A stretch of 12,724 bases of DNA from an uncultured Mycoplasma sp. Its GTDB lineage: Bacteria > Bacillota_I > Bacilli_A > Mycoplasmatales > Metamycoplasmataceae. This document shows positions 1-9,469 of this stretch, in pieces. The notes below the pieces were generated by a model. It made no database searches. It was not told the DNA's origin and saw only the letters and a list, made by a program, of their open reading frames with translations. The stretch covers positions 1-12,724 of the forward strand of contig CASDWL010000037.1 of the NCBI GenBank assembly GCA_949284615.1. Reading direction: 5' to 3'. Each line of letters opens with the position of its first letter. The stretch's first letter is position 1. The translations under genes were made by a program, and so were the position numbers.

Positions 1-106
1 AACTAAACTAAATCAACACATTACTGATGTGTTTTTAGTTTTCTATATAATAATTCTTAGTGTTGCGATTGTAATTACAAAAAAGAATCTAGTTAACTAT
101 AACTAG
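1..106 (+). CDS. C-terminal end of a membrane protein (partial, 5' end outside window)
   Basis: A plus-strand frame is open from the left edge to a TAG at 104-106. The 34 visible codons show a polar stretch (TKLNQHITD), then about 18 hydrophobic residues (VFLVFYIIILSVAIVIT), then KKNLVNYN and the stop. This is the pattern of a last transmembrane helix followed by a short lysine-rich cytoplasmic tail. The stop codon lies inside the hairpin that terminates this gene and pepF, and pepF ends 6 bp further on in the opposite direction, which fits a convergent gene end. The protein family cannot be recognised from so short a piece. Bases 59-80, encoding most of the helix end, recur exactly at the other end of the window. 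An alternative reading is non-coding leader DNA, because a TATAAT lies at 46-51; the hydrophobic pattern makes coding more likely. Confidence 0.5.
   Translation, partial: TKLNQHITDVFLVFYIIILSVAIVITKKNLVNYN
59..80 (+). repeat. 22-bp inverted repeat, left copy
   Basis: The 22 bases beginning AGTGTTGCGATTG and ending TAATTACAA are identical to the reverse complement of 12649-12670. The copy ends with a 12-bp palindrome, TTGTAATTACAA. In frame it encodes SVAIVIT inside a transmembrane segment. A TATAAT hexamer lies 7 bp upstream. The flanking sequences of the two copies are otherwise mostly different. Confidence 0.85.
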
Positions 107-116
107 ATTTTTTTAT
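86..116. terminator. Bidirectional intrinsic terminator between the left partial gene and pepF
   Basis: A perfect 10-bp stem (AATCTAGTTA at 86-95 and TAACTAGATT at 100-109) closes a 4-base loop. It is followed by a T run at 110-114 on the plus strand. Read on the minus strand, the same hairpin is followed by CTTTTTT (the A run at 80-84 plus G85). It therefore fits as terminator for both convergent transcripts. It contains the stop codon of the left gene and sits just past the pepF stop. Confidence 0.75.
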
Positions 117-1954
117 TTATGTTTTTTATCTTTATTAAAAATTTTCTTTCCAAGTTTAATATAATCATTTATTTTAAAATCTAAAGTTTGGAAGGCTATA
201 TCATAAAATGATGCATCTTCTAAATTAATACCCATTCCTTTTAAAAGATCTAAAGGTTTTTCTGAACATCCTTTTGATAAAAAATCATTAATATATTTAT
301 CTAAAAATGATTGGCCTAATTTTTTATATTGATTAAAAAAATAGTTTGCAACCAAATATCCAATTGCATATTTATAAACATAAAAATGATAATAATAATG
401 AGGAACCATTACTGAACCATATAAATGTAAATCTTTATATTTCTTTTTCTTATTTGTATATTGAGAAATTATTGATTCATAAATCTTTTTTAATTCATCA
501 AAACTAGATGCAGATTCTCCTTTATCTATTCTGCTGTAAAGTTCAAATTCATATTCCGATCACATAGTTTGCTGTTTCACAGTTCCTAAAAATTCATTAA
601 TTTGATTTGATAATAAATAAAATTTAAATTTATTATCTTTAGAACTATTAAATAAATAATCATTTAGCATTAATTCATTAAATATTGAAGCAATTTCAGC
701 TAAAAATATAGGATATTGAGATAAATTATATGGTTGATTTATATCAGAAAAATATGAATGCATAGAGTGACCAATTTCATGAGCTAATGTAGATATAGAT
801 GATAAAGTTCCTTCAAAATTCATCAATATATATTTTTTATTAATTCCATATGTTTGACCAATAGAATAAGCGCCAGATCTTTTATTATCTACAATACAAT
901 AATCTATTCAATTTTTATCATACATTTCTTTTATTATAGAAATGTATTTATCACCAAATGGTCTCAATGCTTCTAAAACAATTTCTTGCATTTGTTCAAT
1001 TGTATAAAATTGTTTTATTGAAACTAAAGGCAATAAATGATCTCACATTTTATATTTTTTGTTAAATTTTAATTGAAAAAACTTTGCATGATATTTTCCA
1101 AATTTATCAAAAAGATGCTTATTATTTTTTACATTTTTATACAATGATTTTAATAATTCATCTGTCATTTGATCATCAATTATCAATGATTCAACTGATG
1201 ATGAATATTTCCTTTCTAATGATCATACCGAAATATTTTTTATATGTTGATATAAAAGAGATGATAATGAATTTTTGTGTTTTAAATATGCTTTAATTCA
1301 ATTTAGTTGGGTAGTTTTCCTTATATTCTCATCTTTATTTAAAAGTAATTTACTTTTGTTGGAAGGACTTATTTTAATTTTTTTTCCTGTTTTAGATATG
1401 GCATAACCATAATCCATTTCACTATTTGTAATAATAGAAAATATTTCATGAGCATCTACATCTGCTCTTGAAGTGTTTAGAACAAATTTTTCAATTTCAT
1501 CAGTAAATTTATGTTTTTTTTGTTCTAATGTATATTCAATATCTTTTTTAAATTGTTTAAATTCTTTTAATTTGATTCATTCTTTTAATTTTTTTTCATT
1601 ATTAAATATTCTATTTGATTCAGGTCCTAATTCTCTACTTAAAGAATAATATTTGTAATTAAATTCATTATTTAATTTATTAAATTTTGGATCTACAACA
1701 TTTATGGAAATTTTATTAGAAATATAATTTGAAATTTTATTGAATAAAATAATTAATTTTTCTTGATTTTGCAAATACTTTAAATACGTTTTTGAATCTG
1801 AATATTTACTATCTTTAATCTTAATTTCATTTTTCATTTTCTTGAAAAATTCATCTATTAATTCTTCAATAGTTTTATTTTCTAATATGTCTTCTAAATC
1901 AAATTGATATTTTTTAGGTATATCATCATATTTTTTATATTGCTTTATTTTCAT
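113..1954 (-). CDS. pepF: Oligoendopeptidase F (M3 family zinc metallopeptidase)
   Basis: The reading frame gives 613 residues with TGA as Trp, close to the usual 600 of PepF. The gluzincin motif HEIGH lies at residues 392-396 ([15 protein letters not shown]), with two zinc-binding histidines and the catalytic Glu393. The third ligand, Glu420 in FLAEIAS, lies 24 residues after the second histidine, the M3 spacing. Enzymes of this family are cytosolic and cleave short oligopeptides, so the likely role is trimming imported or degraded peptides for an amino-acid-dependent parasite. No signal peptide or membrane segment is seen. The ATG at 1954 ([11 protein letters not shown]) follows the hinT stop by 5 bp and is preceded by AAAAGAG within the hinT end. 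It is the last gene of the p80-p60-hinT-pepF operon, ended by the hairpin at 86-109. The family call is firm; the physiological substrate is inferred. Confidence 0.93.
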
Positions 1955-1959
1955 ATATT

Positions 1960-2286
1960 CTATTTACTCTTTTCGCTAGGTATTATATGAACATGTGTAT
2001 GAAAAACTACTTGTTTTGATGATGCCTCATTATTTATAATTAATCTAAATCCATCTACTCCTAATTTCTTTATTTCTTTTAAAGCTAATTTACGAGCTAT
2101 TTTAATCAAATACAACATATCTTTTTCTTTTATTGTTATTAAGTTTCTTGAATAATTTTTTGGTATAACCAAAAAATGTCCTAGTGTTTTCGGATTTATA
2201 TCATAAAATGCTATAACTTTTTTATTTTCAAAAATTATTTTAGCTTCTGCTTGTTTATCAATTATCTTTTGAAAAATAGTTTCCAT
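1960..2286 (-). CDS. hinT: HIT-family (histidine triad) nucleotide-binding hydrolase, HinT type
   Basis: This 108-residue protein has the full length of a HinT protein. The histidine triad H-T-H-V-H-I-I lies at residues 96-102, preceded by QVVF; the middle His98 is the expected nucleophile. The nucleotide-binding half carries INNE near residue 85 and the FYDINPKTLGHFLVIPK stretch at 28-43, typical of the HIT fold. Family members hydrolyse nucleoside phosphoramidates and aminoacyl-adenylates as dimers in the cytosol. In Mycoplasma hominis HinT binds the membrane proteins P60 and P80, encoded directly upstream as here. The ATG at 2286 lies 5 bp past the p60 stop (2 bp past a second tandem stop). 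The only purine-rich stretch, AAGGA, is about 17 bases away inside p60, so translation is probably coupled to p60. It ends at a TAG, 5 bp before pepF. Confidence 0.92.
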   Translation of the reverse strand: METIFQKIIDKQAEAKIIFENKKVIAFYDINPKTLGHFLVIPKNYSRNLITIKEKDMLYLIKIARKLALKEIKKLGVDGFRLIINNEASSKQVVFHTHVHIIPSEKSK

Positions 2287-2291
2287 AATTA

Positions 2292-4259
2292 TTAGTAAAT
2301 AATTCCTTCAGCTCTACGATCATCATCTGTTTTTTTAGTTAATCCTAATGATGAAATTAATGATGATAATTCATACGAATTTCCTTCAATATCATAATTG
2401 TTAAATAAATAAAAGTTTTGAATATTTGTAAATAAATTTGTATCTAACATCACAAAGAAATGAACTAATTTTTTTTGTAATTCTTCTGTATTTCAAGGAG
2501 TATTTTCAAATGTTCAGTATCCTTTACTATATCAATTACTTCCATTAATTGAAATTGATTGTTCACTTTTTCAAATAGGAAGAACTCTTAAATAATAACT
2601 AATACCTGTTGATGTTGCATTATCAAATATTTTAATTCCTACCTGAGACTCTGATCCTGAAAATTGATATTGATTCATAAATGGATTAATTTGACTAGAA
2701 TCATTTTCACCTCAGTTAGATATTGAAAAATTATAATCAAATGAATTTTTTGTGTTTGATCCATTAGTAAATGAATATGTAAATGAAATATTTATATCTT
2801 TTTCTTCACCATTAGAAGGTAAATATGAAATTGAGTTTATTTTTAATTCTTGAGTTACATTATTAGAACTTGTTGATGTAAATGTTTTTGTAAATACATT
2901 ATTTGTATGAGTGATTTCTGTTCCATCTCAAACAATTTGTAAATCATCTATTGTAATAGAATGAGATTTTTTACTTGCTGAACCTGATTTTATTGTAATA
3001 CTTGGAATTGATAATAAATTAGCTGAATTTTGTGAATTTGCATTGTATTTTCTTATTTCTTTAATAGCATCCAATTCAGTAAAAGTAAATAACATATTAG
3101 ATGTAGTATCTAATAAACCAATTTTAGTATCACCATACATTTTTAATGTATCAATATTTGATGATAAGTCTCCTTCACTATCTGAGTTAGCATTAATTTG
3201 AGTTTCTTTAAATGCCTGCAATTTAGATATATCATTGTTATTTGATTCTGAAGATGCAGGAGCTAAAATATTTGATAATTGAGTATCTTTTGTAATTGAT
3301 AAATTATTAAAATCTGATATTGAAGAAACTATTGATGAAACTGTTGTACTTGTTGTATAGTCTTCTGCAGCATATGATCATAATAATTGTGGACTATTTT
3401 CAACAGTATATTTTTTAAGCATAAATGTTGAAAAATCATTTTGTCCATTTTTTTGACCTACATATGCCTGTGTATTAATATAATCTACTGAAGACATATT
3501 TCTTGTCATTTTATTATAATTAGTTCCATTTTTAATCAATCTTTCAGTTGATTTTAAAAAGTACATTTCACCTAGTAATAATTTTAAAACATTTTGATAA
3601 ACAAGAGTTCCTCTTGTTGACATCAATATTTTAAAATCTTGTTCTATAACACTATTATTACTATCTACTCCTGTATATTTAATACCTGGGTTAAAATTTT
3701 GAATTGTTAACAAAGAATTTTTATTTTGATCTTTATAAATTGGGATAATTGTGTTTAATTCATTTGATTTTCATGTGTTAGCTTTATTCATAAAATATAC
3801 AATAGGTTGTGGAGCACCATCTTCAGATGAATCAACAATTGTAGATCTATATGAAATATAAAATTTATATGCATCTTTTATTGAATTTTCAAATTCAGTT
3901 TTTTTAGATTGTTCTATAGTTGCATATTTAATTGTAGAATTTGAATCAGTTTGTGTTGTATCTGGTCAAGATAAATTCAATAAATAATATTCCAATGAAT
4001 TGCGAATCTCAGCAATTGTTGTTGAATTATCAGAAACATTTGCAATAGATTCTGCATATAGCGAAGTAAATGTTGTTGTTAATCAATTGTCCATTAATGT
4101 ATTTTTTGCTTGCTCTGAAGATAATAATTCAATTTGTTCAGGTCTACTAATATCACCTGAAGGTAAAGAAATACAAGATGAAACAAAAATAGGAGAAATA
4201 ACCAAAGTAGAAGGTAATACCAAAGGTAATCAAGATCTTTTTCTAATTTTCATTTTCAT
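2292..4259 (-). CDS. p60: P60-like membrane lipoprotein (HinT-interacting complex)
   Basis: Continuous reading with TGA as Trp gives 655 residues. The N-terminus is a lipoprotein signal: basic MKMKIRKRS, a hydrophobic segment from about residue 10 to 26, then VSSC with Cys29 as the lipid-modified residue, a relaxed mollicute lipobox. The mature protein is rich in Ser, Thr, Asn and aromatic residues and has no further membrane helix, so it should be anchored outside the cell. I recognise no catalytic domain. The identification as P60 rests on position (between a P80-like gene and hinT), size class and lipoprotein nature, not on a specific motif; in M. hominis P60 forms a complex with P80 and binds HinT. 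The ATG at 4259 overlaps the p80 TAA by one base (TAATG) and has a strong ribosome site AAAGGAAGG 5 bp upstream. The frame ends in tandem TAA codons at 2292-2294 and 2289-2291. It could instead be an unrelated surface lipoprotein in the same slot. Confidence 0.75.
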
Positions 4260-6865
4260 TATAACCTTCCTTTCACATTATTACTTCTTGTTGTTGTAAT
4301 TGATGAATTAGGTCTTAATAAATTTGTTATTTTTGTTATAAATACTCCAGAAATTTCATCTATTCCTTTAATAACTGCACTACTTCCGTATTTTTGAGTT
4401 GTTTGGAAAATTGCAAAATTCTCATTATTAGTTGAATCATTATAAGTTGCAAAATCATATGTTCTTTTTGATTCTACTAATGTAGAAATAGATGTAGGAA
4501 TTTGAGATTGAATATTTGTGATAGTTTCATTTAGAGATAAATTTCATTTTAATTCAACATATTTATAAAATTCATTATAAATTGATTCTACTTCACTATC
4601 TATGTTAGTAGAATCTGCATTATTTTTATTTAATTCCTCTTTAATTGCTTCTTTAAAATTAGTTACATTATTTTGATCACTTAATAAATCTAAAATAATT
4701 AAATTATCATCACTTAATTTAGTAAATACTGAAGCAACATCATATAAAACTTCTGTTCCAGTTTCAGAGTCACTTGCAGTGTTAATTGTGTTATTTAAAT
4801 CACTTAAAGCCATGTTTTTAAAATCATCTGTTGTGAAATTACTCATTTTTTTAGTAAATATTCTTACACTATCAGAAGATATGTATAAATATGTACCTTG
4901 CTTATTATTTGATGCATCAGGTGCTGATAATTCATATAAAGTTCAATATCCTACTTGATTTTGAAATAAATTATTATTTAAATAATTACTTTTAATATTT
5001 GTTGTGTCTCCTATTAAAACACAATTTAATAATTGACCTAAAAATGTAAAATCATTTGTTCCTAATGCTGATAATGCATTGGTTAATTGAGTATTAAAAT
5101 CATTTGGGTTCATTGTGTTGTTAAATTCAAATGTTGTTGAATTAAAATTAGCACTTATTAATTTAGCAAATGATACTAATTGACTTGATGCTACTTTAGT
5201 ACCATAATTTAAATTGGTTCAATTAGTTCCTATATTTGAATAAGATGAAAAATCAATTTCATTATTTGAACTTGATGCTATTGATAAAAATAATTTCATA
5301 AAAATTGATATTGGATCTTTTGGATTTGATGTTGTAGTAGTATTCTTATAAATAGAAAATAAAGAATTATCTGTTGTTGAATTTACATCAGCTATACCTG
5401 TATCAGATGATGATAATGCTGCTAAAGAAAAGACATCTAATGCTGAATCTTTATAAATTAAAGATGATAAATCTGATATTTTTGATGATCCTAAAACATT
5501 ATTATCTGTTGCAAAAGTTTTAACTAATAAACTATCTTTTTGATTTTCTAAAGAATTTTGATTATTTGGATCATTTGATGTATTAATAACATTAGCTCCT
5601 TGGAAAGTGGTTAATCTACTAATAGGAGCAAAATTTGCAAATGTTTGATTTGAATTTACTACCTGAACAGTAAAAAGTGATGATAATGCTTCACTAGTTA
5701 TTTGAAATGCTGATGAATTTGATTCACCCGGTGTTATCCCTGTAAGAGTAAAACTTGACATTAAACCTAATTTGAAATATTTATTTAATAAAGTAATTAA
5801 TTTATTATCTGATGTTGTGCTTGATGTTCCTGAATTTGTTGTTTTTGTAAAAGGATTTCTAAAATTAGTTGAATATGATTTAGTTTGAAAAACAGCAATT
5901 TGATTATTGTTAGATGACGTAATATTTTTTGGTTGTACAACATTTTCATTTTGAGTTAAATATGCTTTTCATATATTTTGAGCTTCTGTTTCTGTTATTG
6001 TTTTTTCAGTTCCATCATTTGATGTATATTTACAAGAAAATCCATCTAATTGCAAATTACCTAAAGCAAATTGTAAATCTGTAAAATTTCATGAATCTGT
6101 AGAAATTGATGCCCCTAAATATCTTGCTAATGCAGAATTTTTAATTTTTTGAGTTGTCATATAAGCTACAGCTTTATCTTCTAATAAATATAATGTTGAT
6201 TCTGTTGCATTTTCTGTAGATTGAGGTCCATAAATTGAATTAGTTTGCAATTCATTAATTCAATTATTTAGTCAATTTTGGCCAGCAGTACCAAAAGCTT
6301 GTTGGAAAGTTTTTTTATTATCTTCTAAAATTTTTCTTTGTTCATTTTCAATTTCAGTAAAAGTTTTTGATAAATCTTCACCAAATTTTGATAAATCTGG
6401 ATTAGTTCCATGAATTGATTTATAAATAGCTTGAAATTTTAAAAATGCTTCTCTTTCTTCATCATATAATGTTTTCAAAACAGATTTGTAAAAAATGTCA
6501 TCTCATTTTTCAAAAATTGTTACATTTGTTTTAACTTTTTCTACTCTTTCTGCAAATTCTGCATATGTAACAGGAATGACATTCCCTGTAATATTATCAA
6601 TATATGTATATAAGACTTCTCCTCCTGCATAAGGACGATTTAAAGCTACAGTACATGATGAAAAAGCTCAAGGAACTGTAATACCTGTAGCAGTAATTCC
6701 TAAAACTAATCCTCCTATTATCCATTTTGCTCATTTAGATTTAGGATTTTTTTCAGCATATCCATATTCAATAGAACTATCAGTATTTAGATTAGAAAAA
6801 AAAGAAGAAGCTGATCTTTTGTTTTTTTTATTATCTTTGTTACTATCTTTATTTTTTTCTGACAC
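4259..6865 (-). CDS. p80: P80-like membrane protein (HinT-interacting complex)
   Basis: The open frame is 868 residues with TGA as Trp; I followed it between the stop-free blocks and found no frameshift. The start is a GTG at 6865, supported by GGAGGGAG 6 bp upstream and by the lack of an in-frame ATG before the upstream TAA at 6893-6895. Residues 3-17 are Lys/Asn/Asp-rich and cytosolic. A single hydrophobic segment follows at about 45-68 (WAKWIIGGLVLGITATGITV), then PWAFSSC with Cys71. The large remainder is Ser/Thr/Asn-rich and should face outward; around residues 130-200 it is charged and helical (EIENEQRKILEDNKK). No enzyme motif is visible. As first gene of p80-p60-hinT it matches the M. 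hominis locus whose products form a membrane complex binding HinT. The assignment rests mainly on gene order and topology. The segment could be a plain anchor or an atypical lipoprotein signal. Confidence 0.75.
4265..4273 (-). promoter_or_regulatory. Strong ribosome binding site of p60 inside the p80 end
   Basis: AAAGGAAGG on the minus strand lies 5 bp before the p60 ATG and overlaps the last codons of p80. With the TAATG stop-start overlap it fixes the p60 start at 4259 rather than at the second ATG two codons later, and suggests coupled translation of the two partner proteins. Confidence 0.8.
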
Positions 6866-6871
6866 TAGACA

Positions 6872-6879
6872 CTCCCTCC
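6872..6879 (-). promoter_or_regulatory. Ribosome binding site that decides the GTG start of p80
   Basis: GGAGGGAG on the minus strand lies 6 bp before the GTG at 6863-6865. No in-frame ATG lies between the upstream stop at 6893-6895 and this point, so this site identifies GTG as the initiation codon. Confidence 0.8.
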
Positions 6880-6943
6880 AATAATCAAATATTTATTAGT
6901 AAATAACTATAAATATAATTTTAAAATTTATTGTTTAAATTTT

Positions 6944-6949
6944 ATCATA
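6944..6949 (-). promoter_or_regulatory. Candidate -10 element of the p80 operon promoter
   Basis: TATGAT, one mismatch from TATAAT, lies in the divergent intergenic region and would give a leader of about 70 bases before the p80 GTG. No good -35 is seen, as is common in mycoplasmas. A competing hexamer, TATAGT, lies at 6906-6911. Confidence 0.3.
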
Positions 6950-6988
6950 TACACCATATTATTTTATTTGTTATTGACATAATAATAA

Positions 6989-6994
6989 TATAAT
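6989..6994 (+). promoter_or_regulatory. -10 element placing transcription start at or next to the ATG of the LicD-like gene
   Basis: A perfect TATAAT ends 6 bp before the ATG at 7001, so transcription from it would start at about 7000-7001, giving a leaderless mRNA. No Shine-Dalgarno sequence lies between (only TTTTTT). A perfect TTGACA at 6974-6979 is only 9 bp upstream of the hexamer, too close to be its -35; TTGTTA at 6968-6973 (15-bp spacer) is the nearest alternative. Confidence 0.45.
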
Positions 6995-7000
6995 TTTTTT

Positions 7001-7729
7001 ATGAAAAATGAAAGCCAAAGTAATTATGAGATTTTACACATATTTCATAAAAAATGTAAAGAATTAAATTTATGATACACTTTAGCCAATAAATCTTTAT
7101 TACAATTTAAAACTTCAGCAATTAAATTCAATAACCCTAAAATTATTGAGATAATGATGACAATTGAAGATTATAGTAAATTTTTAAAAAACAATTATGA
7201 TAATTTAATTGATAATTTAACATTAAATAATTATTACTACACTAGTCCATTCTTTTTTCAACCTAATATGGATTCAATTATTAAAATAAATTTGCTTATT
7301 AAAGCTAATATTAAAGAAACTGAAAGTATTTATTCTAGAATAAATTTAATTAAGCAAAAAATTGGATATTATAAGTCTATAAAAAATATTAAAACTATTG
7401 GTCTGTTTTTTAAAAAAAACTGGTATAAATTTTTAAATATTTTTTGAGGTTATTTAACTTGATATGAAATTAGTTCTAATATTTATGATAATGAAAATTT
7501 TCATGGTTATTTTGTTGTAGATTCTTTTAAACCTAATATAAATTTAAATTGAATTCCTTCTTTGACAATGAAAAGAGAAAAAATTGTTTATGAAAATATT
7601 CCTAGCTATATTCCTCAAGAATGAGATTTAATATTATCTAAAAAGTATGGAATTGATTGACAAAATAATCCCATTGTTGAAAAATCTATAAATTTTGATT
7701 TTATATTTGATGAATTTATTAAGCATTAA
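7001..7729 (+). CDS. LicD-like protein with degenerate catalytic region
   Basis: A 242-residue protein with five Trp codons written TGA, no signal peptide and no clear membrane helix, very rich in Asn, Lys, Ile and Tyr. Its outline resembles LicD-family nucleotidyltransferases (phosphocholine and sugar-phosphate transfer). Residues 10-34 (HIFHKKCKELNLWYTLANKSLL) match the opening helix and the YWLxxGTLLG region. IEDYSKFLKNN near 55-65 matches the REDYxxF segment. Near the C-terminus, IPQEWDLILSKKYG with DWQNNP matches the IPxxYDxxLxxxYGDY element. The stretch that should carry the metal-binding PWDDDxD reads NNPKIIEI, and the GTLLG glycines are replaced by NKS. It may therefore be inactive, a partner subunit, or a diverged enzyme. 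The ATG at 7001 is the first in frame after a TAA at 6986. It is divergent from p80 and its end overlaps rnj by 11 bp. The similarity is judged by eye. Confidence 0.55.
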
Positions 7730-9431
7730 CTTCTTTTGGAGCTGGAATAATTTTTAAATCATCAAGATATTGAATTGATATACATACATAAGGACTTCTT
7801 CTTTTAGTTTTATAGAAATAACTTTTCACTCTTTCCTGAATGTGTTTTTTTAATTTAGAAGATGATCATTCTTCAGAATTTTTTATTGTGAATAAAACCA
7901 ATCCATGCACAATTCTTCTAATGTCACTTATGATATCTATAGAAGATTTTACATATAATGTTCCTCTAGTAATTATTTTTGTTCTACCTACAATATCGGC
8001 TTTATCTTTATCTATCAATAAAGATATATAAACAAATCCATTTTCTCCTAATTGCTCTCTTTCGTTAATTAATCTTGTATTTTTAGCTGATGCTACCTCG
8101 CCATCAATATAGATAGGATTTGAAATAATTTTGTCATTAGTTTTTGTTATTACTCTATCTAACATTTCATAAACTTCACCATGAGAAGCTATTATTACAT
8201 TATTAGGATCTACACCTGCTTTTTCTGCAGTTCTTCCATGAACTACTGACATTCTAAATTCACCATGATATGGAAAAAAATATGTTGGTTTAGTAAGATC
8301 GAATATTTTTTTATGTTCTTCTTGATATGCATGACCTGAAGTATGTAAATATCCATCAATTCTATTTTCTTTAATGTTTGCACCTAATTTGTATAAATCA
8401 TTAATTAATAATTCTATTTTAATTCTATTACCAGGAATTGGTGAAGATGAGAAAATAATTAAATCATTATGTTTAATTGTAATTTGGGGATGTTTTCCTT
8501 CAGCCATTTTTGCTAATCCAGCTAAAGCCTCACCTTGTGATCCAGTGGTTAAAATTAGTAATTCATTATCATCATATTTAGATACATGCTTTTTATCTAT
8601 AAAAATAGAATCATCAACATCAATATAACCTAATTGTCTTGCAATATTAATTCCATTAACCATTGATCTACCAAAAGCAACAACTTTTTTATTCATATCT
8701 TGAGCTATTTTAATGATTGCACTAATTCTAGACATATTAGAAGCAAAGGCAGTGATAATAATCTTTTTGGGTGCCTGCTCCATGTATTCACGAATTGCTT
8801 TTAAAATATCTTTTTCACTTGGGGAATGATATGGTCTCATTGCATTTGTAGAATCTGAAAATAAAACGGTTAAATTTTCTTTTCCAATTTGCTCCAATTT
8901 TGTAAAATCTGGATAAGAGCCTATAGGTGTATAATCAATTCTAAAATCTCCTGTAAAAAACATTGATCCATTTCTATTAGAAAACCTAATACCAAAAGCA
9001 TCAGGTATTGAATGCTGAGCAGATCAAAAATCCACTTTCATATCTCCAAAATTTAAAACTAATTCTTTATTAATTTCTATTCATTCTATATTGGTTTTAA
9101 TCTTTCTTTCATCTAATTTAAATTTGATATATGAAATACCTACAGCAGGAGCCACTATTCTTTTAATATTACAATTTTGAACCAAATATGCTATACCACC
9201 CATGTGATCTTCATGTCCATGGGTTAAAAACAATCCTTGAATTTTTGATTCATTGTCAATTAAATATTGATAATCTGGAATAATTCCTTTAATTCCTGTT
9301 AAAGATCCATTAGCAAATTGGATTCCAGCATCAACAATAAATATTTGATCATCATGTTCAATAACAGCTGTGGATTTACCTATTTCTTGAAACCCACCTA
9401 ACCCAAAAAATCTAGTTGCTTTCTTATTCAT
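7719..9431 (-). CDS. rnj: Ribonuclease J
   Basis: The 570-residue protein has the length and order of RNase J, a cytosolic 5'-to-3' exo- and endoribonuclease of RNA decay and rRNA/mRNA maturation. The metallo-beta-lactamase core has GLGGFQEIGKS at about 10-20, the zinc motif HGHEDH at 71-76, a further ligand His140 in AQHSIPD and Asp162 in TGDFRID. The beta-CASP part follows, with DSTNA at 193-197, GSQGE at 297-301, PIPGN near 331, and HTSGHAYQEEH from 363, whose His supplies the last ligand and RNA contacts. YHGE lies near 388, before the C-terminal domain. Trp117 and Trp136 are TGA codons. The ATG at 9431 is preceded by AAGGAT, 4 bp upstream. Whether this is the J1 or J2 paralogue cannot be told, although the catalytic residues are intact. 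Its last 11 bp overlap the convergent LicD-like gene, leaving no room for a terminator. Confidence 0.95.
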
Positions 9432-9469
9432 AAAAATCCTTATATTAAAATTTAAATTATGTGTGTTAT

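Noticed and set aside
15..43. Hairpin AACACAT/ATGTGTT followed by a T-rich stretch at the left edge, looking like a terminator
   Set aside because: It lies inside the open frame of the left partial gene, about 70 bp before its stop, so a terminator role is unlikely; a better terminator lies at 86-109.
1084..1296. Plus-strand 70-codon reading frame opposite pepF
   Set aside because: It lies entirely within pepF on the other strand, has no ribosome site, and its composition is what the reverse complement of an AT-rich gene gives.
4000..4299. Plus-strand 99-codon frame opposite the start of p60
   Set aside because: It is the reverse of the p60 signal-peptide region; the hydrophobic tail is an antisense artefact. 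The p60 frame has a lipoprotein signal and a strong ribosome site.
4259..6865. Many in-frame TGA codons, which at first look like a row of broken pseudogenes
   Set aside because: The same pattern occurs in pepF, rnj and smc at Trp positions, so TGA is sense (genetic code 4) and the genes are intact.
6974..6979. TTGACA as the -35 of the LicD-like gene
   Set aside because: The spacer to the TATAAT is only 9 bp, far below the 16-18 bp required; it is probably a chance match.
7840..8628. Two plus-strand frames opposite rnj (7840-8031 and 8374-8628)
   Set aside because: They are antisense to well-conserved RNase J sequence and have no start signals.
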